Assembly: GCA_910579395.1 (NCBI GenBank)
Contig: CAJTUC010000015.1
Location: 1 to 64,000 of the forward strand
Length of the DNA stretch: 64,000 nt
Direction: 5' to 3'
DNA from: an uncultured Lachnospiraceae bacterium
GTDB lineage: Bacteria; Bacillota; Clostridia; Lachnospirales; Lachnospiraceae
The notes under the pieces were generated by a model. The model had not been told where the DNA came from. It made no database searches and was given only the letters and a program-made list of their open reading frames with translations. A program made the position numbers and the translations under genes. Of the stretch, positions 8,621 through 17,359 are shown piece after piece (the stretch's first letter is position 1; every line of letters starts with the position of its first letter).

Positions 8621-10108
8621 TTATTTTAAGTGTTCCATAATGACTGCGTGGCGTGCCTCTTCTTTTCGCTCGGCAATCCGCTTCTGTACGTTGACCATTT
8701 CTTCCTTGCTCAGTTTACAGAACCGCATAGCGATGATTGTACAGAGCCATCCGAATACGGGCAATCCGAACTTAACGGCCATCGTCACCCAGAAAATGGC
8801 ATCGGTACAGGGTTCACCGGGCTGCGGCATCGTGGTCTTATAGCCGACCAACGCCACTGCGCCTGCAGCGACCGTTGCGCTGAATGCGGTGATAATTTTG
8901 TCAATAAGACTGTATGTACCGGTAACGACGGCGGGCACATATCTTCCGCTGCGGTCCAGCTCATAATCGATCGTATCCGCCATAAAAGAAGTATTGGCAG
9001 TCGTAATACACATGTTAGAACCGTTCTGGGCCAATGTCAGCACCACATAGAGAATCATCGCAGGACTCATCATAGCGGCAATCTGACTCGGGTCTATGAC
9101 AATAAAGAACAGGAAAGTCACGGCAGAAATGCCCATGCTGATCCATGTCCATGTAACGATCGCTTTACGGCTTCCATGCTTCCCCGCATATTTTGCACCT
9201 ACTACGGCAAACAGAATGGACGGAATCATGCTGATGACCGTCAGCATCGTGGAAATTCCCATGTTCCCGATGACAATACCGAACAGCAGGGTCGAAATAA
9301 CAGACTGGCTCGCTGTCTGCTGCGCAATCTTATCGGAAGCATTAGAAATAATGTAACATTGTAACGGGCGGTTATGTGCCAGAACATCCATCATATCCTT
9401 TATTTTCAACTTCTCTTTCTTTTTCGCAAAACCCGCAAAATATTCCGGCTTATCGAATTCCGATACAGAAATGCAGACTAACACCGTGCCGACCGCCGCC
9501 ATAACAAGACAGACAACACAGGCCGCCGACAGGAAAGACTGGTTATACTCCCCGCCGAACATCGGCAGAAGCACCATATTCAGGACCATCATCATGACCA
9601 TCGGTACCAGATAATTGAAAGCCGTCGTCCATACGCCAATGGTCGGACGCTGCTTCGGGTCATTGGACATGATTGCCGGAATTGTCTGCGCCGTCATATT
9701 CGTGATCGTATAGCCGATGACATAGATAATATAAAAGATCGTAAACGCAATCCATCCGAAACCTTTGCTCGAAAACAGGCTGAACATACACAACAGGCCA
9801 ACCGCCTCGATGAGATAACCCGCTATCAACAGAACGCGGAGCTTGCCGAACCGGGTATTGACCCTGTCATAAATAAAAGCCAACAATGGATCTGTAACAC
9901 CGTCTAAAATACGGGTACAGGTCAGAATATAACCGATGACGATCGTACTGACTCCATATCCGATGCTCGCGCTGTAGCTGGCGAGATTGATCAGAGAATA
10001 AACGCTCATACCTACCAATCCGTTGCATGCATACAAAATGATCTGCCATGTTTTTGCCCGACGGTATGCAACGCCGTCAATTTCACTGGCCGTAATTTTT
10101 TTGGACAT
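8621..10108 (-). CDS. GPH-family sugar:cation symporter (MFS)
   Basis: Polytopic membrane transporter of the glycoside-pentoside-hexuronide:cation symporter family, about 495 residues with about 12 membrane segments. The family hallmark between helices 2 and 3 is present (GVTDPLLAFIYDRVNTRFGKLR). It should import oligosaccharides or glycosides with Na+ or H+ for the cytosolic GH78, GH2, GH1 and GH43 enzymes. The start at 10108 (MSKKITASEI) is chosen because AAAGGAG lies 8 bases upstream; the frame to 10186 is an extension without a site. It is divergent from the GH1 gene across a repeat-rich intergenic region, so the two are probably co-regulated. Confidence 0.88.
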   Translation of the reverse strand: MSKKITASEIDGVAYRRAKTWQIILYACNGLVGMSVYSLINLASYSASIGYGVSTIVIGYILTCTRILDGVTDPLLAFIYDRVNTRFGKLRVLLIAGYLIEAVGLLCMFSLFSSKGFGWIAFTIFYIIYVIGYTITNMTAQTIPAIMSNDPKQRPTIGVWTTAFNYLVPMVMMMVLNMVLLPMFGGEYNQSFLSAACVVCLVMAAVGTVLVCISVSEFDKPEYFAGFAKKKEKLKIKDMMDVLAHNRPLQCYIISNASDKIAQQTASQSVISTLLFGIVIGNMGISTMLTVISMIPSILFAVVGAKYAGKHGSRKAIVTWTWISMGISAVTFLFFIVIDPSQIAAMMSPAMILYVVLTLAQNGSNMCITTANTSFMADTIDYELDRSGRYVPAVVTGTYSLIDKIITAFSATVAAGAVALVGYKTTMPQPGEPCTDAIFWVTMAVKFGLPVFGWLCTIIAMRFCKLSKEEMVNVQKRIAERKEEARHAVIMEHLK

Positions 10109-10224
10109 CCTCTTGTCTCCTTTCTCCATCCGCTTTTTCGTTTTCGTATGATACCGACTGTCAGCCGGCCTCATCTGTTCTTTCATATGCGTTCATTATA
10201 TTCCCTGTCATTTCTTTTAATAAA

Positions 10225-10307
10225 GATAAAAATTAATTATTGTGTATAAAAATTAGTTCTCATTTTTATTATACGCAATTTATTATCCAAAATCACTAAT
10301 TTTTATC
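10225..10307. promoter_or_regulatory. Operator-like half-sites between symporter and GH1 genes
   Basis: Three near-identical 13-base boxes: GATAAAAATTAAT at 10225-10237, TATAAAAATTAGT at 10245-10257 (20 bp later, same side of the helix) and the inverted copy ACTAATTTTTATC at 10295-10307. They lie between the divergent symporter and GH1 genes, and a TATAAT (10330-10335) follows on the plus strand. Direct half-sites 20-21 bp apart are typical of AraC-type binding. Regulator identity is inferred. Confidence 0.55.
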
Positions 10308-10398
10308 CACTTTCTCTCTTCTTTTTATGTATAATGATCGTAAACAAAGAATGTCAACCCCAAAATCCGAAAAATATGAATAACAGGAGGCCTTTTTT

Positions 10399-11682
10399 AT
10401 GACTTTTTCACAGGACTTTTTCATCGGCGCGGCAACCGCCGCACATCAGGTAGAAGGCAATAATATCCACAGCGACTACTGGGCGCAGGAACACATGGTA
10501 CATACGGATTTTCTGGAACCGAGCAATGATGCTGTAGACCATTATAACCGCTATGCCGAAGACATCCGGCTGATGGCGGATGCTGGACTGAACGCCTATC
10601 GCTTTTCTATCGAATGGGCAAGAATCGAACCGGAAGAAGGGCATTTCGATAAATCGGAGCTTTCTCATTACAGGGATGTTATCCGTACCTGTAAAGAAAA
10701 CGGCATCGAGCCAATTGTCACCCTGCTTCATTTCTCCAGCCCCAAATGGCTGATTACCAAAGGCGGCTGGGAATCCGACGAGACCCCCGGCTATTTTGCA
10801 CGCTATGTCCGCTATGTGATGGAGCATCTCGGAAAAGAACTGCACTATGTCTGTACCATCAACGAGGCGAACATGGGCATTCAGGTCGCTGCCATTGCCG
10901 AACGCTACAAAAAACAGATGATGGTCAAAATGCAGTCCGGCCAGACGGACGGCACCGTCCAGATGGGTCTGAATCTGGAAAAAATGATGGCAAATCAGGA
11001 AGCTGCCGCAAAAGAACGGCTGAAAATCTTTGGCGTTGCCAAAACGGAAGGCTTTACCAGCCCCCGCACGCCGCACGGAGACGAAATCGTCATGGAAGCA
11101 CACAAAGCCGCACGCGCCGTTATCCGAGAGACCGCCCCGCATATTCAGGTCGGTCTGACACTGAGCCTGCATGACGTTCAGGCCCTTCCGGGAGGCGAAG
11201 AAAACGCCGCAAAAGAATGGGCTGACGAATTTACCCATTATCTTCCCGCCATCGAAGGCGATGACTTTCTGGGCGTCCAGAACTACACCCGCACCCGCAT
11301 GGATGCTTCCGGTTCCCTTCCCGTTCCGGAAGGCGCGGAACTGACACAGATGGAATACGAATTTTACCCGGAAGCGCTTGAAAATGTTATCCGCAAAGTG
11401 GCGCAGGATTTCAAGGGTACGCTCATCGTAACGGAAAACGGCCTCGCCACATCCGATGACACCCGCCGGTGTGCCTTCATCGAGACCGCGCTGTCCGGTG
11501 TGAAGGCCTGCATCGCCGATGGCATCCCCGTAAAAGGTTATATGTACTGGAGCCTGCTCGACAACTTCGAATGGCAGAAAGGCTATTCCATGACCTTCGG
11601 CCTGATCGCCGTTGACCGCTCTACCCAGAAACGCACCCCCAAGCCCAGCCTGACCCACCTCGGCGGCTGCTGCGGGCGGTAG
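10399..11682 (+). CDS. Glycoside hydrolase family 1 beta-glycosidase
   Basis: Cytosolic retaining beta-glycosidase of 427 residues, normal length for GH1. The start FFIGAATAAHQVEG is the family N-terminal signature. The acid/base Glu is in CTINEANM (E156) and the nucleophile in IVTENG near residue 346; the motif is INEA rather than the usual NEP, an accepted variant. YMYWSLLDNFEW near the C-terminus completes the active site. There is no phosphate-binding signature I can point to, so beta-glucosidase or beta-fucosidase-like activity on unphosphorylated sugars is more likely than phospho-beta-glucosidase. An excellent ribosome site (AACAGGAGG, 8 bases) precedes the ATG. Confidence 0.9.
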   Translation: MTFSQDFFIGAATAAHQVEGNNIHSDYWAQEHMVHTDFLEPSNDAVDHYNRYAEDIRLMADAGLNAYRFSIEWARIEPEEGHFDKSELSHYRDVIRTCKENGIEPIVTLLHFSSPKWLITKGGWESDETPGYFARYVRYVMEHLGKELHYVCTINEANMGIQVAAIAERYKKQMMVKMQSGQTDGTVQMGLNLEKMMANQEAAAKERLKIFGVAKTEGFTSPRTPHGDEIVMEAHKAARAVIRETAPHIQVGLTLSLHDVQALPGGEENAAKEWADEFTHYLPAIEGDDFLGVQNYTRTRMDASGSLPVPEGAELTQMEYEFYPEALENVIRKVAQDFKGTLIVTENGLATSDDTRRCAFIETALSGVKACIADGIPVKGYMYWSLLDNFEWQKGYSMTFGLIAVDRSTQKRTPKPSLTHLGGCCGR

Positions 11683-11720
11683 AGCAATATAAATATATCA
11701 CGATATATATACTTAACAGC

Positions 11721-11914
11721 AAGTGGGGAAACTCCGGCGCGTCCGGCAGCAGGAAAAAGATTTTCCCTGCAAGGCCCTGTAAAAACGCCGGCACTTGGAT
11801 TTTGGGTCACTTGTGACACAAAATCCTTAATACCGCTGCGTTTTTAGCGGAGCGAAAGCGTGCCGCGCAGGGGAAACTTTTCCTGCTGCCGGACGCGCCG
11901 GAGTTTCCCCACTT
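11721..11914. repeat. Giant hairpin element A (family 1)
   Basis: 194-bp inverted-repeat element between the GH1 and GH43 genes. The outer 34 bases or so of each arm (starting AAGTGGGGAAACTCC) are perfectly complementary. The core carries the family anchors AGGCCCTG, CGCCGGCACTT, TACCGCTGCG and GCGGAGCGAAAGCGTGCC, and an inner stem AAAAACG/CGTTTTT. The arms share almost nothing with those of copies B and C, although the core does. There is no open frame, target duplication or T-run that would make it a gene, insertion sequence or simple terminator. Confidence 0.75.
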
Positions 11915-11939
11915 TTACCCCAACGAAAGGACTTTTCCC

Positions 11940-13778
11940 ATGAAACAATACTTCTGCAACCCCCTGAACTTCACCTACCAATACCAGTTCAACCAGAAAG
12001 AAAACGGCTTCTCTCTGAACCGTGAAGCCGCCGACCCTTCCATGATCTTATTTAAAGGAAAATACTATCTGTTCCCCAGCATGACGAGGGGCTTTTTAGT
12101 CAGCGCTGATATGGCGGAATGGAAACTGTGCTCTTTAAAAGATGTTCCGGTCTATGATTATGCCCCGGATGTCCGCGTCATCGGGGACTGGATGTATTTC
12201 TGCGCCAGCCGCCGCGGCGAAGTCTGTGATTTTTACCGTACAAAAGACCCTGAAAGCGGCGAATTTGAACGGATTCCCGGCACTTTTGATTTCTGGGACC
12301 CCAACCTTTTTCTCGATGACGACGGCCGCATGTACTTTTACTGGGGATGCAGCAACATGACCCCCGTCTGGGGCGTAGAGCTGAATCCCGATACGATGGA
12401 GCGGCTGGGAGAACCGGTCGTTCTGATTGAAAATCATCATAAAGAATACGGCTACGAGCGTACCGGCGAGGACCACCACTACGACCCGAACGGAAGCCAC
12501 ATCGTGCAGCTCCTCAAGGCACAAATGGCGCAGAATCTCGGATGCAGCCCGGATGCGATCACGGATATCACGCCCGCCATCGAATCCACGCCGGAGCAGT
12601 ACCGCCCGCTGCTAAAAGCCGCGTTGTCCGACGCGCCTTACATCGAAGGCGCATGGATGACAAAGCATGATGGCAGATATTACCTGCAATACGCCAGCCC
12701 CGGCACGCAGTTCAATATTTATAACGACGCAGTCTATGTAGGAGACAACCCGCTCGGCCCTTTCACCGCCTGCCGGAATAATCCTTTTTCCTATTCGCCC
12801 GGCGGTTTCTGTCCAGGTGCGGGACATGGCTCCACGATGGAAGATAAAGCAGGAAACTGGTGGCATACGAGTACGATGCGCATCTCCGTCAATCACGACT
12901 TTGAGCGCCGCATCGGCATCTGGCCCGCAGGCTTTGACAAGGACGGAGAACTTTTCTGCAATCAGCGCTACGGCGACTGGCCGCAGGCCGTTACCGGCGG
13001 AAAAACAGACCCATGGGCGGAGCCCGAATGGATGCTGTTAAGTTACAACAAAAACGTAACCGCCAGCAGTCAGGAAAAACCCGCCGCAAACGCGGTGGAC
13101 GAGAATGTTCGGACATGGTGGAAAGCCGGGGAAAAAGACGCTGCGCCGTGGCTGCTTCTCGACCTTGGCACGGACTGTACCGTTAATGCGGTGCAGGTCA
13201 ACTTTGCGGATGATATGGGAAGCGCAGCAGAACTCCCCGCAGGAGCTCGGCTTATCGGTGAACCGGGCCGGGGACGCTATATCGAAGAGCGCTCTTTCTT
13301 CACCCGTTTTCTGCTGGAGACCAGCATCGACGGCGAGAATTGGAGCATATTAGAAGATAAAAGAAACAGCGATACCGACCTCCCCCACGATTTCATCGTA
13401 AGACCGGACGGCATCCGCGCGCGGTATCTCCGTTTGACCGTGACCGAGACCGCCTATCATGCCGCGGCCTGTATCAGCGGTCTTCGGGTATTTGGAAACG
13501 GAAACGGCAGCGCACCCGCACAGGTAACAAATGTCAAAGCACTCCGTAAGGATGCCATGTCCATGCTGCTCACCTGGCAGGGCGATGCCGTCGGTTATGA
13601 GGTCCTGTGGGGACACGCACCCGATAAGCTATATCACAGCTATCGGGTATTTGCCCGGACACAGCTTGAAGTGCGTGCCCTGATGGAAAATGTATCACAA
13701 TATTATGTACGGATAGATGCCTTTAACGAAAACGGCATTACGCAGGGCGAAGTGCTTCCTGCAGACCACACATTTTAA
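11940..13778 (+). CDS. Glycoside hydrolase family 43 enzyme with F5/8 type C-like domain
   Basis: Probable arabinofuranosidase or xylosidase. The five-bladed propeller holds the catalytic triad: base D32 (REAADPSM), pKa-setting D120 (FWDPNLFLDDDG) and acid E236 (YIEGAWMT). After the propeller, residues about 370-520 resemble a discoidin (F5/8 type C) carbohydrate-binding fold (AVDENVRTWWKAG, WLLLDLG, RYLRLTVTE) and about 525-610 a fibronectin III-like module. No signal peptide is seen, so it acts inside the cell. The ribosome site GAAAGGA lies 8 bases from the ATG. It is separated from GH1 by hairpin element A and its stop overlaps the GGDEF remnant on the other strand. Confidence 0.88.
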   Translation: MKQYFCNPLNFTYQYQFNQKENGFSLNREAADPSMILFKGKYYLFPSMTRGFLVSADMAEWKLCSLKDVPVYDYAPDVRVIGDWMYFCASRRGEVCDFYRTKDPESGEFERIPGTFDFWDPNLFLDDDGRMYFYWGCSNMTPVWGVELNPDTMERLGEPVVLIENHHKEYGYERTGEDHHYDPNGSHIVQLLKAQMAQNLGCSPDAITDITPAIESTPEQYRPLLKAALSDAPYIEGAWMTKHDGRYYLQYASPGTQFNIYNDAVYVGDNPLGPFTACRNNPFSYSPGGFCPGAGHGSTMEDKAGNWWHTSTMRISVNHDFERRIGIWPAGFDKDGELFCNQRYGDWPQAVTGGKTDPWAEPEWMLLSYNKNVTASSQEKPAANAVDENVRTWWKAGEKDAAPWLLLDLGTDCTVNAVQVNFADDMGSAAELPAGARLIGEPGRGRYIEERSFFTRFLLETSIDGENWSILEDKRNSDTDLPHDFIVRPDGIRARYLRLTVTETAYHAAACISGLRVFGNGNGSAPAQVTNVKALRKDAMSMLLTWQGDAVGYEVLWGHAPDKLYHSYRVFARTQLEVRALMENVSQYYVRIDAFNENGITQGEVLPADHTF

Positions 13779-13945
13779 ATCTCTTTGGCGCTATATAACG
13801 ACAACTCTGTTCTTACCGCTTTTTTGGCCTTATATAGCGCCATATCTACGCGGGTACACAGCGTATCCAGCGTGTCGTCTTCTTTGGCCTGGGTCACGCC
13901 GAGGCTGACAGTCTGCGGTCTTACCGCCCTGTTTTGTTTTTATTT
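13775..13945 (-). pseudogene. C-terminal remnant of a GGDEF (diguanylate cyclase) protein
   Basis: Read on the minus strand, the region gives about 50 codons ending in a stop at 13775. They contain TVSLGVTQAKEDD and CTRVDMALYKAKKAVR, the two C-terminal hallmarks of GGDEF domains (S-x-G-V and the R-A-D-x-A-L-Y-x-A-K motif). The frame is closed upstream by a TAA near 13945, and no GGDEF signature or N-terminal part is present. It is therefore the tail of a lost c-di-GMP synthase gene, now abutting the GH43 stop codon. Confidence 0.75.
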
Positions 13946-13950
13946 ACCCA

Positions 13951-14676
13951 TTAAAATTCAGTGCTTTTAGAAGTAATGATAAAACCGTTTTCATTGTCTT
14001 TTGGCACGATGCCAAAACATACTGTACCAACATTGCTTTCGCCCTCAAAATCAATCGTATATCTTACCGTAATAGAATCACCAAATTCCTCATAATCGGC
14101 AAATGTATATTGGTAATCAGGATAATCAGAAACACCAATGTAATAGTAACCATTCTGATAATAGAAAGAGGTTTGTCCTTGTTCCATATCTTCAAAAGAA
14201 GGCTTTATATCTGGCAGGTCAACACCAAACACCAGTTTTGCATAGGCTTCTGCTTCTTGCAAACTAATTTTAACAACTGTTTCATCAAAATCATCACGAG
14301 GTACTGTTTCTGTTTCTACACCTTCAGATGCGCCAGTGTAAGAATAAAATAGGAAATCTCGCCAAAATGTTTCGTCCTTTGCTGTTTGGGAATTGAAGTC
14401 ATTCAATTTTTTACACATTTGTGTCAGAAAATTCTTTCCCTGTTCCGTAAGTTCAAAGGTTGTTTCTGTTTTGGGAAGTGATTCCTGTTCATTCTCCGCA
14501 GAACCGGTTGTTTCCATTTCGCTTGACGTTTCTTCTGGATTCTTTTCTGTGTCTGTTGTTGTTTCAGTTTCAAGAATAGAGCTGCTGCTTTCCAATGCTT
14601 CATCCTTTTTATCTGTTCCGCAAGCGGATAGACACAATATCGTAGTCATAAATAATAATAAACACATTTTTTTCAT
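13951..14676 (-). CDS. Lipoprotein of unknown function with Ser/Thr/Glu-rich linker
   Basis: Not recognised as a known family. The start MKKMCLLLFMTTILCLSAC shows a signal peptide with a lipobox (LSAC), so the mature protein is lipid-anchored through Cys19. A low-complexity linker rich in E, S and T follows (residues about 25-75), then a folded domain with many aromatic residues and repeated acidic patches (YYQNGYYYIGVSDYPDYQY). ATG 14676 is preceded by AAGGGG; the frame extension to 14724 lacks a site. It is the only intact gene in a zone of gene remnants, and its base composition is more AT-rich than the flanking hydrolases, which hints at separate origin. Confidence 0.7.
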   Translation of the reverse strand: MKKMCLLLFMTTILCLSACGTDKKDEALESSSSILETETTTDTEKNPEETSSEMETTGSAENEQESLPKTETTFELTEQGKNFLTQMCKKLNDFNSQTAKDETFWRDFLFYSYTGASEGVETETVPRDDFDETVVKISLQEAEAYAKLVFGVDLPDIKPSFEDMEQGQTSFYYQNGYYYIGVSDYPDYQYTFADYEEFGDSITVRYTIDFEGESNVGTVCFGIVPKDNENGFIITSKSTEF

Positions 14677-14774
14677 TTTAACTAGTCCCCTTTTCAAAGT
14701 GTAATCTGTTACAACGGGATTCATTGTAGTCCTTTTTGCATCAAAAGTAAAGTATATCGTTTTGCGTCAATAAC

Positions 14775-15043
14775 TCAAAAAAACACTTGACAAAATGCTT
14801 CAATCCCTTTGCTCCAGCCCAGATACGCCGCACATACCGTCATCGTACCGAGTGCGAATACCGCCGCTGCAACCGCTGTCCACATTGTTTTCCATCTTCT
14901 TTTCCTGGAACGCATTTTAACGACCCTCTTTCCCTCTTTTGTTCTGATTTTTCAAAAGTAAGTTCCGCCCTCTCCTGAACTACATCCGGGATAATGACAT
15001 CGCTCCGCATTTTTTCCATGATATCTTTTTCTCTCACGATCAT
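14775..15043 (-). pseudogene. Frameshifted, truncated anti-sigma-like (DUF4179-type) protein
   Basis: The first frame starts at 15043 and gives SDVIIPDVVQERAE and TFEK, as at the N-terminus of DUF4179-type anti-sigma proteins. After a frameshift near 14920 the second frame gives a basic stretch (RSRKRRWK), a membrane segment (TAVAAAVFALGTMTVCAA) and YLGWSKGIE, again as in that family. It stops at 14775 after about 85 codons in total, so most of the extracellular part is missing. Its ATG overlaps the stop of the sigma-factor remnant, the usual arrangement of such pairs. Confidence 0.6.
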
Positions 15044-15220
15044 CCTCCAATCTTTGCCGCCATTAGAATATCTTTTCCATAACCCGCACAGAGTGGCCGT
15101 CAGGACATTCTACAGAACGCTGCCGCGATCTGGCTACTCCCCCTCGCGAGTCTCGTTCATACCGTACTGGCCGGAATATGTAGAACGGAACCGATTTCCT
15201 CCGTAATTTCCAATAATATA
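15040..15220 (-). pseudogene. C-terminal remnant of an ECF-type sigma factor
   Basis: In one minus-strand frame the region reads EITEEIGSVLHIPASTV, a stop codon, then TRLARG: a sigma region 4.2 helix-turn-helix with an in-frame TGA where an Arg or Lys codon would be expected. A second in-frame stop follows near 15110. The frame ends in a TGA that overlaps the ATG of the anti-sigma-like remnant. Regions 2 and 4.1 are absent. Function is lost. Confidence 0.6.
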
Positions 15221-15253
15221 AAAAAATGCCGCGCCCTGTTACAGGCGCAGCAT
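15219..15253 (-). terminator. Intrinsic terminator after the GH31 gene
   Basis: On the minus strand GATGCTGCGCCTGT pairs with ACAGGGCGCGGCAT (one bulge) and is followed by TTTTTTTATA. It lies 37 bp beyond the GH31 stop codon. Confidence 0.85.
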
Positions 15254-15289
15254 CTCTTTTAAAATTTCCAATTCGATTGACCGTTGCAG

Positions 15290-17314
15290 TCATATCTTTT
15301 CAAACACCGGCATATAGTCAAGCGGCGCATCCACACGGACGACGCGGTTTCCGTCATAAGTCTCTCCTGTAGAAGTCAGCTTCCATTTACCTTCCGGCAG
15401 ATAAACGTCGCGCGCGAACTCATTCAGATGCAGAATGGGCGCTACCAGATACCTGTCGCCGAACATATACTGATCCTGAAGTTCCCAACACTTCTCGTCT
15501 TCCGGGAATTCATAAAACATCGTACGAAGCAGCGGAGAACCGTTCGTATGTGCCTCTTCATATAATGTTCGGATATAGTCATGCATTGAAATACGGACAT
15601 CATAGTATTTCTTCATGATGGCGTAATTGTCCTCTCCATAGCTCCAGAGTTCATTCGGCTGGCCGGTATGCAGATAGCCGCCGCCCCAGTCCCGCTCATC
15701 CAACGGCGGAATATTATAAGGCCCTCTGTCCCCGTGCATACGAAGCACCGGAGAATAGACCGCAAACTGATACCAGCGAATCAAAAGCTGTCTGAAATCT
15801 TCATCTTCAACGTCATCCGTCATAAAGCCGCCGATATCGGTCGTCCACCAGGGAATGCCCGCAAGTCCCATGTTCAGTCCGCACTGAATCTGGTCTGCAA
15901 AGGCTTCAAACGTGCTCGGCACGTCGCCCGACCAGACTACATTGCCGTACTTCTGGGAACCTGCCCATGCGCAGCGCAGCAGATTGACAACGCTGCCTTT
16001 GCCGGCTTTACTCATTTCATCATAAAAAATACGGCTGTACATCTGCGGATACATGTTGCTGAGCGCAAGCGCCGGCCCGTCGCAGTAACGGTAATTTTCA
16101 AAATCATAGACCCCGTAATCCGGTTCGGAATTATCCAGCCAGAAAGCATCTATTCCGTAATCATAGTAATTTTTCCTGCATACTTCCCAAACATAATTTC
16201 TCGTTTCCGGGTTAAAAGGGTCGATTTCCACGCAGTCTCCCTGAAAATCATAGGTCTGGGCCGCACCGCGCTCTGTCCTGATCAAAAGCCCTTTTTCCAT
16301 CATGGGTTCAAAATTCTCGCTCTTACGGTCAACCGAAGGCCACACCGATACGATGACCCTGATTCCCATTTCGTGCAGTTCATCCACCATTGCCTTCGGG
16401 TCAGGCCAGTATTTTTCATCAAATTTCCAATCCCCCTGCAGCGTCCAGTGGAAAAAGTCAATGACGATCTGATCGATCTTTATGCCCTCTTCCCGATATT
16501 TGCGCGCCACGCTCAAGACTTCCTCCTGCGTCCGATAGCGCAGCTTACACTGCCATAAGCCCATCAGTTCCTCCGGGAACATCTCGGCACGCCCGGTCAC
16601 AGCCGTATAATTTTCCAGAATCTGCTTCGGCGTATCCGCAGCCGTAATCCAGTAATCCATTTCCTTTGTTGATCTCGCAATCCATTCATAGTAATTTTTC
16701 CCGAATGTCACGCGCCCCACAGCCGGATTGTTCCACAAAAAACCATAGCCCATGGAAGACACCGCAAAAGGTACGGAAATCTGAGAATTGCGCTGTGCCA
16801 GTTCCAGCACACAGCCTTTCATGTCCATGCAGTCCTGCTGATACTGTCCCATCCCAAAAATCTTTTCATCCCGATTGCTCTCGAATTTCAGATTCAAAGA
16901 ATAGTCACTGCCGCCGATAATACCCTTCCATTCACGGTTCCGCAATTTCAGGCACCTGCTCTCTTTGGAAATCGTTCCGTCATAATATCTGTAATATTCT
17001 CGTAAGATCAGTTCGTCATCCTTATAAAAAGAGATGACGCCTGCAAAATTAACGACTGCCTTGATGCGGCCATTGATGATCGTCGCGATTTCTTTCCTGT
17101 CAATCGTTCCGTCCCCTGCCCAATGGTCCTCTTCCGATATGATAATTTCCGTATTGCATTTACTGACTCTTTCGGTCAGCGCCCAGTCATTTCCCGTAAA
17201 CTTAGGGCCCATAGCGGCCCGCACACGGAAAGAATCGCTTCCCCACGCCTCAATCCTTAACATCTCACCCTGATAATAACCTACCAATGCCCCATTGTCC
17301 TTCTCAAATCTCAT
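15290..17314 (-). CDS. Glycoside hydrolase family 31 enzyme (alpha-xylosidase/alpha-glucosidase type)
   Basis: Retaining alpha-glycosidase of about 674 residues. After an N-terminal beta-sandwich the TIM barrel shows the nucleophile Asp in FWLDNSEPD (near residue 394) and the acid/base Asp in VWSGDVPSTF (near 464). WWTTDIGGF and LRMHGDRGP are further family motifs. Alpha-xylosidase is favoured by overall resemblance to the YicI side of the family, but alpha-glucosidase or sulfoquinovosidase specificity is not excluded. The start at 17314 (MRFEKDNG) follows AGGAGG with 6 bases; the reading frame to 17392 enters repeat element B and is not used. It is divergent from the AraC regulator at 17751, its likely controller. 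Confidence 0.88.
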   Translation of the reverse strand: MRFEKDNGALVGYYQGEMLRIEAWGSDSFRVRAAMGPKFTGNDWALTERVSKCNTEIIISEEDHWAGDGTIDRKEIATIINGRIKAVVNFAGVISFYKDDELILREYYRYYDGTISKESRCLKLRNREWKGIIGGSDYSLNLKFESNRDEKIFGMGQYQQDCMDMKGCVLELAQRNSQISVPFAVSSMGYGFLWNNPAVGRVTFGKNYYEWIARSTKEMDYWITAADTPKQILENYTAVTGRAEMFPEELMGLWQCKLRYRTQEEVLSVARKYREEGIKIDQIVIDFFHWTLQGDWKFDEKYWPDPKAMVDELHEMGIRVIVSVWPSVDRKSENFEPMMEKGLLIRTERGAAQTYDFQGDCVEIDPFNPETRNYVWEVCRKNYYDYGIDAFWLDNSEPDYGVYDFENYRYCDGPALALSNMYPQMYSRIFYDEMSKAGKGSVVNLLRCAWAGSQKYGNVVWSGDVPSTFEAFADQIQCGLNMGLAGIPWWTTDIGGFMTDDVEDEDFRQLLIRWYQFAVYSPVLRMHGDRGPYNIPPLDERDWGGGYLHTGQPNELWSYGEDNYAIMKKYYDVRISMHDYIRTLYEEAHTNGSPLLRTMFYEFPEDEKCWELQDQYMFGDRYLVAPILHLNEFARDVYLPEGKWKLTSTGETYDGNRVVRVDAPLDYMPVFEKI

Positions 17315-17359
17315 ACACATCCTCCTGATTCTGTTCCCGTTCTGCATTTTACCTTGTGC

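Noticed and set aside
10408..11658. 416-codon open frame antisense to the GH1 gene
   Set aside because: It mirrors a strongly supported GH1 gene in a third-position-rich frame, has no ribosome site or family features, and is His/Phe-rich as expected for an antisense shadow.
11721..11914. Hairpin family 1 as simple intrinsic terminators
   Set aside because: The elements are about 200 bp long, have no T-run on either side and have a conserved branched core; one lies in a divergent promoter region where no transcript ends.
15063..15293. 76-codon frame on the minus strand
   Set aside because: The sigma-factor resemblance lies in a different frame interrupted by stops, so this open frame is accidental.
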